DNA from: Notospermus geniculatus
Taxonomy: Eukaryota; Nemertea; Pilidiophora; Heteronemertea; Lineidae
Direction of reading: 5' to 3'
Assembly: GCA_002633025.1 (NCBI GenBank)
Contig: NMRB01000251.1
Coordinates: forward strand, 145,555-209,554
DNA: 64,000 nt
This document shows positions 1 through 12,207 of the stretch, in pieces. The notes under the pieces were generated by a model. That model ran no database searches. It was not told where the DNA came from and saw only the letters and a list, made by a program, of their open reading frames with translations. Within the stretch, counting starts at the first letter, position 1; each line of letters starts with the position of its first letter. The position numbers and the translations under genes were made by a program.

Positions 1-249
1 GAACGTTGACATGCGTTTTGTGATTACCCAAAGGGCTGTGATTTCGTAATGCATTATGCAGTAAGAAAACTCGGAGCTGAATATTCTTGATTAAAGATCG
101 CCGGGAGGAGAAAAGAAACTGAACATTTAATGGTACCTGACTTACGTACATGAAATAGTGTTCACAATTTTTGTTCTTTGTCTGTTGGACTACCTAGTCA
201 CATCCTTCATTTTGATTAATTTTACCTATCTTTTCAATGAGAGACTCTC

Positions 250-420
250 CTGCCGTTAGAGGGCACCACCTGTTAGCGGTCCCAGAACGTCACGGAATTT
301 GACGTCACAGAGAAGACATGCGCGCCCAACGTCATCCATAATGAGACCGTGGCCTACATCTGAGACGTCAGATTTCGTGACGTTCCAGGGCCGCTAAATG
401 GTGGTGGCCTCTAACGGCAG
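250..420. mobile_element. MITE with CTGCCGTTAGAG inverted termini, copy 1
   Basis: The ends are inverted copies of each other: CTGCCGTTAGAGG at the left and CTCTAACGGCAG at the right. The similarity continues inward for about 55 bp with few mismatches, including a shared GGAACGTCACG-type block. There is no coding capacity, so this is a short non-autonomous DNA element. A shorter relative lies at 906-997. The superfamily is not clear from the termini. Confidence 0.75.
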
Positions 421-905
421 TAAAGTCGCCCATCGAAAACTCAAATTCAAGAAGTAGTCGTAACCGTCTTCTTTCCATTGTGTAGTCTTGATTCCTAAGT
501 AGTGGGTGGACTTTTTAAGTAAGTCTGAGTAGCAGCCTAAAACCGCTACAATATTAATGTGGCCAGCCTAGCACCACTTGTGCACTTCCCCTAATGCAGT
601 AGCATGTCGTAAATCAGAGTATCCAATATGTTTGCTGGTAAATGTGCATTTATCTTATATTTACTTTCATATGGAGATCAAAAGGATTAATGACAGGGCT
701 GCGTGTGTGGATGCCAATGGCCGAATAATATATTGATGTCCGCGGGGGTATGGTATGACAGGGTCTCGCCTGTTAGAAAGGAATGAATGGGCGAGACTTG
801 GTCAGAGTCCTACTCCTGATGTCTGATTCTTTTTGACAGTTGTGTATCAGCATAATATGGTCTCAGATGGCAGAGTGAACCACGTACCACCGCATTGGAA
901 GACGT
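421..905. other. non-coding, nothing recognised
   Basis: I see no gene, repeat or RNA here. The stretch separates two copies of the same MITE family. Confidence 0.5.
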
Positions 906-997
906 TACTGCCGTTAGAGACTTCAACCAATTAGCAGTCCTGGAACGTCACGGAATTTGACGCCACAGAGAAAAGGTGGTGGCCTCTGGCTGCAGTA
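906..997. mobile_element. MITE of the CTGCCGTTAGAG family, internally deleted copy
   Basis: The left end TACTGCCGTTAGAG and the internal block GGAACGTCACGGAATTTGACG match the element at 250-420. The right end is the degraded GCCTCTGGCTGCAGTA. At about 92 bp it lacks most of the interior, including the right-hand copy of the GAACGTCACG block. Confidence 0.65.
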
Positions 998-2823
998 AAA
1001 TCTCTCATTCTTTGGCAGGACGTTTCCCGTGTTTTCGAACGATTGGAATCAACAGGAACGCTTGATGAACTGTGAACTTCATCCATGCCGTTCGTTCGCG
1101 CAGCCGGAAAATGTCCTTCCGAAGGTCTCCATCATGACGGATCCCTGATGAAGTCTTGTCCTGAGACCAGCGTCTGTGGCGGATGTGAACTGCATCCTAG
1201 CTTTGATTCAATCAATATATTTTGTAGAAGGAAATCAGCCGTGGTAATCGGCGGTACCAGCTGTAACGCTATGGTTATTGGGTAAAACCAAGGCTTACTA
1301 GGGGATTGTGCCAGGACGACTAAAAGCGCTACTCCACAAGGGCATTTTCTCGGTCATATTGGATCGCTATGGGCATGGTAGTCTGTCATTTTTCCTTTGA
1401 AAACGTCTGTACACCTGATACCTGTATTTGTTTCCAAGGTCTATTGTCAAGGATTGTTCTACGTGCGTCAGAAAGCGAGGATAAGATCAAACTGCATAAC
1501 CCAGCAGTACAGGAAAGTCGGTATAATGGCTGTCTCACGTTTATGCTCCCTTGAACATGACACCAAGTATCTGCTTATAGAGAAAAAACGCATAACAAGG
1601 TTGAGGAAACAATATCATGTCTCTATATATCACATTATCTCCTGCACCAGCCTCTTCTCTTTACCCAGACAGAGGATTCAACATTCCCAATGAAGGGAAA
1701 ACAAGCTACCAATGGATAGTTACGCCCTTAAATTGCAGCTCCTTCTGCTTTGAACGACTCACTGGACCTCAACCATCCATCTCGTAAACACCAGTAATTG
1801 CATCGCCAAACATAATATGACCATTGTAGACCCCGACCTAATGGAAACATACCTCCCAAATGGACTCTCCATCGGGCTAATAGGGAAAAAACTCCTCCAT
1901 GATTTATTTTTATGGCTATTTACTGCTATACTTCACGAAGCTGTCGGCAGACATTTTGGATGAGACAATNTTTTAGACTTGATATTCTGTGCTGGATGTG
2001 CATCCTTTATTGTAATTGCTTGGCAATTAGGTAAAGTAATTTGGTTTTATATCATGTCAATTAGCCAATTCTCCTAAATGAATGGAATGACTTTACAGCG
2101 GAAATATACATGGATGTCGTTTATGAGTCCATAAAGTAAGCGTTCAGTTCTGATCAACATATAGCAAGGCTACCGGTAGGATTGGGTTAAAATTAATCTC
2201 CCGCCAGCCGTAGTTAGTTTTTTGACTGGTCTAATGAGATTGCTTGTTCATTTGCTGTCTCCGTTGTTCAAATGTTTTCGGAATTAAACAAGTCATTTTT
2301 CGTCCCAAGCATTCTTTTTTTCGTATGTAATATCATTGTGCCGTGGCTTCTTGTCTTACTTAACATGCATTGTTTCAGTTGCCGCCAATTGTAATCAATT
2401 GAGGGGCACATAGATCGTTTTGCCAAGGTTACCAGAGCCATATATGACCATTACTGGTCAGATGGCACGTTAAGTCACCATGAATAATACAGGAGAGACG
2501 GTGCACTCTTCGCTGGCCAGTTCTGTCATGGGATAAGTTATTTACTAAACATAATTTCATCATGGTGCTTGGGGGCACGTGGTTTGTTCTGACAAATAAT
2601 TGATATACTTAGACCGGAGTCGGAGTATGGGCATGTCTGATGACCCATTATTCAATATTTGTGGCCATCTCATCCGTAAAGCATTTGTTCTTTCTATAAA
2701 TTGACCCTTTACGAGATTACGCTATATACACGTATCCCCTAGGCCTTGATAACGATTGGATGATTAGATTTGAGTGAAAACTTGTTTCTTGATGCTAAAA
2801 TTCATCAACCGTAAAAAGCCTAG
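998..2823. other. non-coding, nothing recognised
   Basis: Only short open frames are present and none resembles a protein family. One ambiguous base is at 1970. Confidence 0.45.
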
Positions 2824-2972
2824 CCGGTGTAACGTCTGAAATTGTCCCTGTCCGCCAGTGTTCCCCTACAGTACACTGTCAAGCGACTTTTGACAATCGG
2901 GGACACACACTCAGGTGCGTCAATCTGTTTTTCAAGCCTTACCCAATAGAAACACTAAAGACGTTACACCGG
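2824..2972. mobile_element. MITE with CCGGTGTAACGTCT inverted termini
   Basis: The 14-bp perfect inverted termini are CCGGTGTAACGTCT (2824-2837) and AGACGTTACACCGG (2959-2972), enclosing about 120 bp of non-coding sequence. The CCGGTGTAA start is shared with the elements at 60430-60609 and 62298-62470, suggesting the same transposase superfamily with a different interior. Confidence 0.65.
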
Positions 2973-3540
2973 TATAAGTAAAGGTTAGAAGAGAGCAGTG
3001 CACGTAATATTCTAAAAAGTGGTATGTGCTACAAGTCGACGATCGTTCGAGGCTATGCATCAAGATCTACATTAGGCCCACAGATTACCAGCTTTATGGC
3101 ACATCTTGAAAGAGGAGCTAAGTCCTCGCCACTCCTACACAGGTCTCGGAAATGGCCATCTCATTTGGACAAACACGGGATCAAATATCCAAACGAAAGC
3201 AGCCCTACAGGGAGATTGTTATCATCCTATATCAGGTTAATACATCATTGTTCTGCATCCTCCTTCATATATTATTCACGGTTATGTACTTCCATCAAAC
3301 AAACATGTCTCATTATTGTCAAGTAGCCTTGGTTATTGTCTCTATCATCAACGATTAAAAAGCACTACAATCTCCAGTGCAGGAATTCAGCCGGCTGCCA
3401 TTGAGATGGGGGAAGGTCTGGACGGTTTGAGTCAGTTTAGTCATTGTTCGGATGTTTTTGACTCGGGCGAATTTGAATTTGTTTGTCGATGCAGCTTGGC
3501 AACCAACGTGTACGTGGCTGTGAAAATAATCCGCCAATTC
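2973..3540. other. non-coding, nothing recognised
   Basis: There are open frames but no recognisable protein, RNA or repeat. Confidence 0.4.
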
Positions 3541-3567
3541 GGTTCAGCGACGCATTCGGCTTTCCAG

Positions 3568-3622
3568 CCAATCAGCGCCGCGCTTTGTGTCACTAGGAGT
3601 ACGCGTGCCGCCGTCATAAATA
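3568..3622 (+). promoter_or_regulatory. candidate core promoter (CCAAT box plus TATA-like box)
   Basis: A CCAAT box in the context AGCCAATCAG (3567-3576) is followed about 45 bp later by CATAAATA (3615-3622), normal spacing for a TATA-containing promoter. The intervening sequence is GC-rich (GCGCCGCGC, GTGCCGCCG) compared with the surroundings. No downstream gene can be recognised, so this is a pattern match only. Confidence 0.25.
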
Positions 3623-3859
3623 CGAAACTGCGGCGACTGTCTGATCGTTTGAAATCTATGAAAAAAAAGATCATAACTCTGGTCCACTTGGTCACCAATA
3701 TACGACATATATGCCCATTTGTCAGGCTCGGCAATATGCCATCGGTTGATGCAAAAAATCGTGATTTGATCATGTTGATAGGTGAACAAATGGTGGTCAT
3801 TCCTCATCGGGCAGAAGCTGACAAGAACACAATGGTTGTCTGACACGGTCGGTGGACCC

Positions 3860-4838
3860 CGGAGGTTCGATGCTGATTCAATTATTGCTTGACGATCCGA
3901 TTATACTGGCGTGGTTTTTTATTCTCGGCATATGGCATTTTTCATCTCGAATGCTACGCAAGATTATCTTTTGCGTGTTGCTTCAGAAAAGCAACAGAAA
4001 CGACGCATTTTTGTTTGATACTTCATCATTTTTCAACTTCTATTAAACTGGATTATTGAAAAGTGGAAGTTAAATCGTTGTCAACACTGCAGCGGTTGCT
4101 GACTGGCGGTATATGATGCCGAAGGAAACGACAGATGGAGATGGAGATGGAGATGAAAATGAAAATGAAGGTCCTCGTATGCTTCTTTTTATGGCAAGCA
4201 GTTCTTTCGGGCAGGAGAAAACTGGAGCAGCAGTTGAAACCAAGTTCCGTCAAACCCCAATCTGGCCGTGATCAAGCTATGTGAGACAGGTTTTCACCTT
4301 ACATCTTAAACAGGCGGTTTTCTCAGCTCCGGAAACGACAACATAGTCTTTGGGACCTCCTGTGTATTGTGTAACTGCTTTTCACCGTCACTGTAGCAAA
4401 CTACAGTCAGCATCACCGTAAACACTGTCCTCACTGGGCTCCATCACATCATATTACTCCAAACGACATCACTTGAACAATAGCAGTCATACATGAAGTG
4501 ATTTCCTCTCTCTCACAGTTACAGCAGTTTTCAAATGATTGTGTTATCTTGACCGATTTGGACAGCAGTTATTGCATTCGATTGCTGTACGGAAGAATAA
4601 GTCACTTTCTGCCACAATAATAACTAATGATCAGAAATTGGTTCACCATAACAAGCCGTACTGGCAGAGAAGACGCCTGGTTGGGAAGCATTTATGTCGC
4701 CTGAACAACAACAACAATGTGTTTCGGAAAGAGCGAACGATATTCGGATGGCGCTGCTCTGTGTGAGAGATTTCTTGCACAAGTTTGGCTTTCTAAAGGC
4801 GCCTATCCACCACTTAAGGCGCTGCTTCATGTGATATT
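3860..4838. other. non-coding with a short GGAGAT/GAAAAT microsatellite
   Basis: A short hexamer run (GGAGAT then GAAAAT units) lies at about 4135-4170. Otherwise I see nothing. Confidence 0.5.
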
Positions 4839-4840
4839 AT

Positions 4841-4958
4841 GGCCCGTATTGTAGAAGCCTCCTTAACTCTAAAGCCCACTTTAAGCGTTTGTATTCTGCC
4901 CTGCAAACAAAAGATAAAAGTAAGCCTTAGAGTTAAGGAAGCTTCTAGAATACGGCCC
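4841..4958. mobile_element. MITE of the GGGCCGTATTCTAGAA family, copy 1
   Basis: Inverted termini run from GGCCCGTATTGTAGAAGC to GCTTCTAGAATACGGCCC, with further inward pairing through CCTTAACTCTAA. At about 118 bp it has no coding capacity. A second copy starts only four bases after its end (4963) and a third is at 33103-33211. Confidence 0.8.
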
Positions 4959-4962
4959 CTAG

Positions 4963-5082
4963 GCCCGTATTCTAGAACGTTCCTTAACGTTAAGGTCGAC
5001 CTTAAGTCTATTGTAAAACCATCGAGAACAATATAGATTTAAGGTGGACCTTAATGTTAAGGAACGTTCTAGAATACGGCCC
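4963..5082. mobile_element. MITE of the GGGCCGTATTCTAGAA family, copy 2
   Basis: The ends GGCCCGTATTCTAGAACG and CGTTCTAGAATACGGCCC are a long, nearly perfect inverted repeat that continues through TTCCTTAACGTTAAGGTC. It abuts copy 1 almost directly, so one element probably landed at the end of the other. Confidence 0.8.
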
Positions 5083-5083
5083 A

Positions 5084-6120
5084 TAGTGTTTTCTTGCAGA
5101 AGTAGTTTGGTTCTCCTGGGCAACTAGAAAATTTTGGGCAGTCGTTTGTGTCACTGGTCTCAGCGTAACTCGTAAGGAAATCGAGAATTGGGAATTGCCC
5201 AATTGGAGCCAACTACGAGTCGGCGAAAACTCTCCCGTGGAGCAGTGCCGAACTTCCTACCAAGCCTCCATACAGTCGATCATGCCTCCAGCTGCATGGA
5301 GGCGGTTTCTTTACTGAAGACCAATCATCTAGCGATCTCGATCGAAAAAGTGCACAATAACAGGTGAATCAGAGAAAAATGTGTTCAGCGATATCCGAAA
5401 CAGTTGGAAAATAAATTAGAAATTGAAAAAGTATTGTAAGGTTTAGTTGACATAAAATGTATATAATGTTGTATATGAGTGCGTGGAGCAAATGTTCCGA
5501 TGTGTTATGTTGTAAATCCGAGAAAGTACGTTTGAAGTGTTTTTAAGTACGGGTGTGCATTGGAGACTGTGCTGATATGTTTTAAAGCGTATATCTTGTT
5601 GCGGTGTATTTGTGTATTTATGAGAAATGTGATGTGTTTTAGCTTTAGCTGTGTGTCTCAAACCTACCTTTCTTGCACTTTTTCCCGCCTTTATAGGCGT
5701 ATAAGCCTAAAGATGATAATACAAAGGAATTAGCTTACTGTGCAAGGTCAGCGGATACAGCCATTGGAAATTTAAGTCAATAATCCAGCTAACTTTGCCA
5801 GGGATATTTGACATGTTGGTATTGGTTTTTGTATCCTTCCTGCAGTCTATTTCCGTACTTTTCAGTTCGCCGGCAGATCTGTTTGTGAAGCTACAAAATA
5901 TTTTATCATTCAAAACAACAAAGGACTAATTTTTACCTTCAAAGACTGATGAAATGCATTAGCTTTGCGTTCTTCATGCCATCCGCAGGGAGGGACAAAT
6001 AACGTTAAAATTCATTTTTATTTGATCTAAGCTAATTAAATCTTTCATTAATTTTGAAAGCTACATGCACCAACGGGCCACAGTTACAAGGCCATCATCA
6101 TTAACTCAAACTATGAGACC
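5084..6120. other. non-coding, nothing recognised
   Basis: No gene or repeat is seen apart from small local hairpins. Confidence 0.45.
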
Positions 6121-6133
6121 AGATGAAATGAAA

Positions 6134-6289
6134 TATATAAGGTATACGGCGCAAAGGAAAGGACGTTATCCTGGACTCTTTTTAGTGCGGAAGTCGAGGA
6201 AGATGGCGGCAACTTCATACATGTACACTGTTCGTAATATGAATGGGCCTTGGTTTCGTGCTCCCTTTATTTTCCAGCCCTTTATGCCC
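6134..6289 (+). promoter_or_regulatory. TATA box followed by TISU-type start codon
   Basis: TATATAA (6134-6140) lies about 70 bp upstream of an ATG at 6203 in the context GAAGATGGCGGC. This fits the TISU consensus SAASATGGCGGC, a translation start element of transcripts with very short leaders. The frame from this ATG is open for 29 codons to a stop at 6290-6292. No protein family is recognised and no strong splice donor was found, so this could be a first exon or chance. Confidence 0.2.
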
Positions 6290-6292
6290 TAA

Positions 6293-8555
6293 AACTAGAC
6301 GATATGTACAAGAATGTGTCGTGATTACGGCAAAGATAGCGTACTCATTTCGACAGAGAGAGAGAGAGAAAGAAGGCCATTATATCAACACCGATCTTCA
6401 TTGTGTGACGTATGATCCTGCCTCACAACACGAAACGAAAAACAACCTCTGATAAAAACAGACACTATGCACCTTAGTTTCGTCGAGAAATGCCGCTTTA
6501 AGAAGATCCAATGATTAATTTTCCTCATTTTCCCTGCAGGCAGCGCAGGTGCACGATAACCTAGAAGGTGATCAGTTAAGACACTCAAACTGGCTGCAAT
6601 GAGCACAAATTACCCTCATGCATATTCATGAGGTTGCACCTCTGCCTCGCTCTATATATAGGCGGAACACATAACGGGAATATTGCATTCTATGAACAAA
6701 TTGTTAAGGAATGACGGTTATGAAGAAAATTCCATGTAGAAAGGTCATTCCTCTTTCTCTTGTATGATGTTTATAGTGTAGGCTGTTGACGCCGACTGGG
6801 TTGCTCATGTAATAAATTGATAAATGCCTTCAAAATGGAAATATCACGAAAGAAAAAGTGGTCTGAAAGTACCTAATCTGTCCCTGAAGTCAGCAGCGCA
6901 AAGAAACACCATAATCATGGACTAATTTTATTGCTTTTAAAACTAGGAATGAGAATTCTGAAATCCCGAAAGAATGAAAAGGCATCTATTTCCTTCCAAT
7001 GTCTTGTAAGTGAAAAATGATCTCTCCTTAACGTGGTGTAATGTGCCAGGATAACTCACAGACCCAATATGTCTGCGAGGAAAGAGGCAGTTCATCACCG
7101 GCAGACCAGTTTATCACCAACAGGAAAAATATTATATGACTTACTCTACAGAAGTGGAAAACTCTTGCCGTCTTGTGGATGTTTGTTGGAATACTAGATT
7201 TCCGAGGGGGACGGATAAAAAGTTGTTTATATTAGACTCCTGAATGCCAATTTATTTGACAGTTGGCATATTCTAGAGGTTAAAGTCTGACTGCTCCTCT
7301 GGTTGTGGTAGACGGATGTCTTGGGCATAGAGACTGAGACAAGAAAAGGATGACCATGATTAACATAAGAGACTTGACTGCATGGCGAGGCAAGTAACAG
7401 TTTGCTAGTAGCTGCATGCAGATGGACTTGCCAAAAGGAGGGGGCGGAGGTACGCTACAGACGACCCTGTATTTCGGAAAGCAAATACTTACCGCTTGTT
7501 ATTGGAGGTGTGGCGTTACTGAACCATGCTAGGTACATTTCAAAGAGAAGTAACCACCCACATGTCATGCGTGTGCAATCTGTTGCTGATAGTGCAAACT
7601 GAAACTCGGGACGTAACTGGCTTCAGGCATTCAATGATCAATCCATCACATTCTATGAGGTAAAGTGCTAAACTGAGCGTAAACCGAAGGTTTTCGTCCA
7701 TGATAGGACCAAGACAGCTGCGTCACCATTCTAGTCAAACGTTGCTGATACAACGTCACCTGAAGTTTATTTTATGCATAAGTCATTTAAGTCCAGGAGT
7801 TGAACACTTCATCCCAGAGGAACATCATCAAAGCCAGCAACCATCACAACCACAAAATCTTCCTGCTCGACTCAGGACGTTGAAACCTCAGGACAGTTCA
7901 AGATGGAGCGGGTTACCATCCATTCAAATGTGACTGCCTCGTCATGCAAGAAGTTGAAGCATAACGTATCGGCATGCTGGCAAAAAATCCGACCTTCTGC
8001 CGAGGATGAGTGAACACTGTGTAACATTTGACTCAGAACTGCTTATCTGTCATGAATCCATTCACACTGTGTGCTCGGAATGACAACCACATCAGATCAT
8101 TATTTTATTGATCCTTCTAATACACCAGTACCAGTCAATGGCGCTGTTTATCGTTTCATAATCCTTGCTGGCTTTGGTTGGAGTTTGCCCACCAGCTCGA
8201 CGTGTTCGTCTGTGCAATCTGATCAGCGACCACATATCCGAGTTCTTTGAAGAAACCGGCCAATGTGAAAACTTGACTTGGCTGTATATAAACTACTGCA
8301 AGTCATTATAAAAGTATAATGTTGATAACTGGAATATTGAAAGACTGAAAGACAGTGGCTGATACTCCTCGAGCTTCCAAAGTCTTCTCAATCAGGAAAT
8401 CCAATCCTTTTCTTTGGATGTTAAGGCCTAAACCCATTGACGCGTTTTCATGCCCTGAGTCTCGCCTTGCCCATTTTCGGGAGCGGCACGTTAAAACAAA
8501 GGTTTATCGCCGATGCACTGGGTCCAGGCATAAAACTAATAAATAGTTTATGGTC
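6293..8555. other. non-coding; isolated TATA-like sequence
   Basis: TATATATA with GC-rich sequence downstream lies at 6653-6660, but no gene can be attached to it. Otherwise I see nothing. Confidence 0.4.
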
Positions 8556-8650
8556 CAGGGCATACTTCATCAGGATGGGAAGCGGAAAATGCGTTGTTCT
8601 TTCTCACCACGCTGGTTCCGGACAAAGCTTTTCCGTTCCGCTACTGGCGA
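8556..8650 (+). repeat. palindromic dispersed repeat (GGAAAATGC family), copy A
   Basis: The GCGGAAAATGCGTTGTT arm and the AAAGCTTTTCCG arm flank CCACGCTGGTTCC. The same order occurs, reverse-complemented, at 15108-15223, and in similar form at 16162-16268 and 25590-25687. Copy A runs directly into the second element at 8655-8806. Confidence 0.65.
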
Positions 8651-8654
8651 GTTG

Positions 8655-8806
8655 GCCAATAGGTGTCACTACTGCCCAATTCAATGACTAGCGGACCCAT
8701 TCATGCTTGATTGAGCACCAATCAAGAGAATTTTCTTTTGTATTGGTCCGCTAGAACTTTACTGCCACCTTTTGGGCAATAAGCGCGGCTGACTGCTCCT
8801 ATTGGC
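8655..8806 (-). mobile_element. MITE with GCCAATAGG termini and internal TAGCGGACC palindrome
   Basis: The reverse complement aligns along its whole length with 53296-53450. Shared blocks are TAGCGGACCAA, ATGAATGGGTCCGCTA, CATTGAATTGGGC and GTAGTGACACCTATT. The ends (GCCAATAGG and CCTATTGGC) are inverted, and there is an inner inverted pair CTAGCGGACC / GGTCCGCTAG. It is a two-tier foldback element. Confidence 0.75.
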
Positions 8807-10040
8807 ATAAAGGTTCCTGGAGAGAGCAAACAGACAACACTCCTGGCAAGCTCTTGCTTGGACTCTTGGACTCTTGCTTTAGTCCAAAGTAGCAGTGAAC
8901 TTAAAGACTTCTTATCACAGTAACAAGTAGGAAAGAATTAGGTATTCTTTGCACTTGCGTCTAATGCAGACCATGAACAAGAAAGCACTAAAATCATTTT
9001 TCCAATAAATGAAAAGCGGCATGGCAGTCAAGGAATCACGGGGGAACCTGCCAATTTCCCCCGGGTCTCTTCCATTTATCCGCGGTCTTCTGCACATGAG
9101 TAGACTTAAATATATGGCAAAACATCAGCTACGCTTGATCGGGATATCGACAGAGGAATAAAATGTGCATTAGTTCTTTAACGTCAATTTTTGTGCACTT
9201 TCTCTTGTCTTGAACTTCACCAGAACTCTAGGCCTGGCGTTTCCGATCTGATCGCCAACAGACCAGGCTTCTCGCTTGTACCTCCATGTTCCCTTTAGGC
9301 CTAGGAGGTGAAATAAGAGTCCCCAACTTGTAGCTACCACAGAACCAGTGATCACAACACAAGTTTATGCCTTGGGCGTCTTCTGTTTCCTGACGATGCT
9401 GAATTGCTGAATCTTTAAGATGTCGATATAGAAGTAGGAACGACCAAAAGTGCAGCTGGAATGAGAGTCCCTTGTACTTTCAGGTATGATTTTACCCACC
9501 TGTATGCTCTGGGACAAAAAGGATGGCTGTGTTGTTCTCCGCAGGTGAAAAAAGTTTTTAAAAATGCCACATCATTGTTCGATCTCGAGAAACCGATTAG
9601 TGATAATTCGTGGTGTCTATTTTTGAGAGGTTCTGATGACATTTCCTCAGAGAATGATGACATTCTCCCTAGAATGGTCCGCCCACATACACCCGTCTTC
9701 CCGAGAAAACAGATGGCGTTAACGTTACCACTTATTCTACTGCAGAAAAAAGGCACTCTTCTAATTTCCTATTTGACTGCATTATTCACGAGACGTTGGT
9801 ATTTTACACGAGGATGTTTCCTTTGACACCGAATTCAAAGCAACAGTTATCTTTACCAAAGATAACTGACTTTTTTATTAAATGGCTGTAATGAATATCC
9901 TTCTTCGCAAAAGGCGACGGTCAGCCCTGCGATTAGCTTGTTCCAAGTCGTTTAAGAAATTGTGCAAAGTACAAATGTATTTTGACGTTGTATTCGAGAG
10001 GGAGCTTTCAAAGTTAAAGATAATGTTTGGGTTTAAAGTC
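8807..10040. other. non-coding, nothing recognised
   Basis: The open frames at 9415-9826 overlap on both strands and match nothing known. Confidence 0.4.
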
Positions 10041-10049
10041 TGATATCAA

Positions 10050-10295
10050 CAACGGTGTCATCCGAATTTACACGTTAACCCCAGTCTATCCTGAAACCTT
10101 TCAGTAGAACTCAGATGAGCTGCTTATTCAGCGCTACAATCTAGTGAGCGTTTCCGACTGGTATCCATTCATACGCCTGGTTGGAGAGAGGACAGTAAGG
10201 CAACGAGCCTTGCCCAAAGTCTCACGCCACAGAGGGATTCGAACATGGGACACTCTGACTGCTAGTCGGAGACCGAACCATTACACCACCGTGGC
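10050..10295 (-). mobile_element. tRNA-derived SINE, minus strand
   Basis: On the minus strand, 10295-10226 forms a tRNA-like head. The seven-base acceptor ends GCCACGG and CTGTGGC pair (one G-T), an A box contains TGTAATGGTTC, and a B box is close to GTTCGAATCCC. The unrelated tail contains GACTTTGGGCAAGGC and CCAGGCGTATGAATGG. The tail and the mismatch in the anticodon stem argue for a SINE rather than a working tRNA gene. The 3' boundary near 10050 is approximate. Confidence 0.75.
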
Positions 10296-10299
10296 TTTC

Positions 10300-11225
10300 A
10301 TTTAAACCCATAACATAACGACGCAAGCAAAGTCTCTTAGTTAAGGAGATGAGATGACTGTGCTCGAGAAAAATCCAGAGCCGATTTCATTCCGAAGTTT
10401 ACATATGATAAAACTTTAGCGACATTTACAGTACAAACCCAGAACAAATGTTGAACTGATGACGCAGTTAGCTATGTGTACGACGAGCATACAGTTGTCT
10501 TCGCACTAATTAAATCTATCAGATTAGAATTCTGATTATAAAGATTTAATTAGTACGGGCATTCGTCTCACAGCCCCTGCTGCTGGCAACGTTTGGTGTA
10601 GATCCAGCCAGTAAGTTCTCAGAGCACCGTAGATCATGAACGAAATACATGTACGGTGTTCGCCTCTGTAGGGTACACGTGACAAAAATAAAAATTTCAA
10701 AGCGGTTTTCTTATGTGGCTTTATGGAGCCATTTATATAGGAAGTGTGTTTGAAACCAATATCAGGAACGCTTGTCATTCTACAAGCAATTCCATTGCCT
10801 CCAATTCCCAACGTTAAAACCAAAGACTAAACAAATTAATGAAACTTCTCCAGGATAATTAATTGATTTTGTACGCAATTACAAGCTAGACTATGCAGAT
10901 GGAATGCAACAATTTGTGAGGTTTAGACATGAAGAAGTAGAACCATCTAACACTGCTCTAGCGGCGATGAAGTGGAGTCAAAAACCTCTTCAATTCACTC
11001 AGTTACTGGGAGAACTCTTCAGAGATACCCTATTGGCTCTTGATTAATTCAAAGCGCAAGCAATTATCACCATTTCATATTACAAGAGAATTGCATTTAC
11101 AAATGAAGAATGGTTGTTGTCTTACAGATAAGGCTACTACGCCAACGAACTCAATTTTGCGAACACTCATTCTAAGTTGCCTACCACATAGAGGCCTCTC
11201 TGGACTCCCTCGCAGGGGAGCCTTT
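10300..11225. other. non-coding, nothing recognised
   Basis: I see no gene, and no repeat beyond local AT-rich inverted words near 10507-10552. Confidence 0.4.
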
Positions 11226-11227
11226 AG

Positions 11228-11482
11228 TAGCCTGATAGCCTAGTGGTTATCCGCTTAGCAAGCGACAGATCCCGGGTTCGAATCCAGCCTGGGCCGTGGG
11301 ATAAATCCTCTGGCTCACGTCCGTCGCATGGGACAGTAAATCTTGGTGTCTTGCAAGGGCAAGTAAAAGACCCCATCCAGGTGAGGAACATGAGTAGCTT
11401 GAGACGGCCTCCACCGTACTATCAGGGCCAATAATGTGATGGATTCCGCCCTGACGGAAAAATCTAATACAAATACAAATAC
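11228..11482 (+). mobile_element. tRNA-derived SINE, family 2, copy 1
   Basis: The head has an A-box-like TAGCCTAGTGG and a perfect B box GGTTCGAATCC (11275-11285). The tail contains GGGACAGTAA, CAAGGGCAAGTAAAAGACCC and CCATCCAGGTGAGGA, and ends in an AAATAC repeat. Head and tail match 13471-13746 throughout, so this is one SINE family with at least two copies here. A tandem array begins almost at its 3' end. Confidence 0.85.
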
Positions 11483-11518
11483 TCTTGCAGGTCAGTCTAA
11501 AGGATCGATTCCCCGACG

Positions 11519-11910
11519 CTAACCCTTCGTGGCTGGGGTAGAGTGGCATTGGAGCTGAGGAATTCATAGTCCTCGCCGTCGATTGCTGCACCAATCAAGA
11601 TCATCGCACTGTTGGAGCAGCCGAGGGGGAGGAGCAGTTACAACCAACCCTTTGTGGTTGGGTTGGGGTGGAGTGGCATCAGAGTTCAGGAATTCGTATT
11701 CCTCGTCGTCCATCCTGCTGCACCAAGTCAAGAGAATCGCACTGTTGCAGCAGCCGAGGGGATGGAGCAGTTACAACCAACCCATTGTGGTTGGGGTGGA
11801 GTGGCATCAGAGTTCAGGAATTCGTAGTCCTCGTCGTCGATTGCGGCACCAAGTCAAGCGCATCGCACTGGTGCAGCAGCCGAGGGGATGGAGCAGTTAC
11901 AACCAAGACA
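11519..11910. repeat. tandem array of about 128-130 bp units, about three copies
   Basis: The word GAGTGGCAT recurs at 11541, 11671 and 11799. Each unit also carries CAGCCGAGGGG, GGAGCAGTTACAACCAA, GGAATTCGTAGTCCTCG and GCACCAAGTCAAG in the same order. The first unit is the most diverged. Open frames across this stretch in several frames are products of the repeat. The array starts about 40 bp after the SINE tail. Confidence 0.9.
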
Positions 11911-12207
11911 AGATGCCGTGCCCAAGCAACAAATAGTTCTGAGAGAAAACAAAAAATTTGTAATGTCTTTCATCTCTAATCGCGTCGATGTCCTACACCG
12001 TTTTGTTTGACCAACACCGACGAGAGGATATTATCCGTAGAATCAACATCAGGTATAAACACCGTCCTGGATGCTGTCGACTGGACGGATGTCATTAGAT
12101 ACCGCTACTTCTGTGTGATCAGTTTATGATGAACAGCGACGGGATATTGTGTCCAGCAAAAAGAAAGAAGTTCGATAATGCTCTACCGCAGATCATCATG
12201 GCGGGGA

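Noticed and set aside
3316-3843. 175-codon open frame
   Set aside because: It is the longest frame outside the acetyltransferases, but overlapping frames exist on the other strand, there is no recognisable domain, and composition changes along it. Not called as a gene.
11583-11979. Overlapping 71-117 codon frames with repeated QQPRGWSSYNQ-like peptides
   Set aside because: They are translations of the 128-bp tandem repeat; the repeat is open in several frames.
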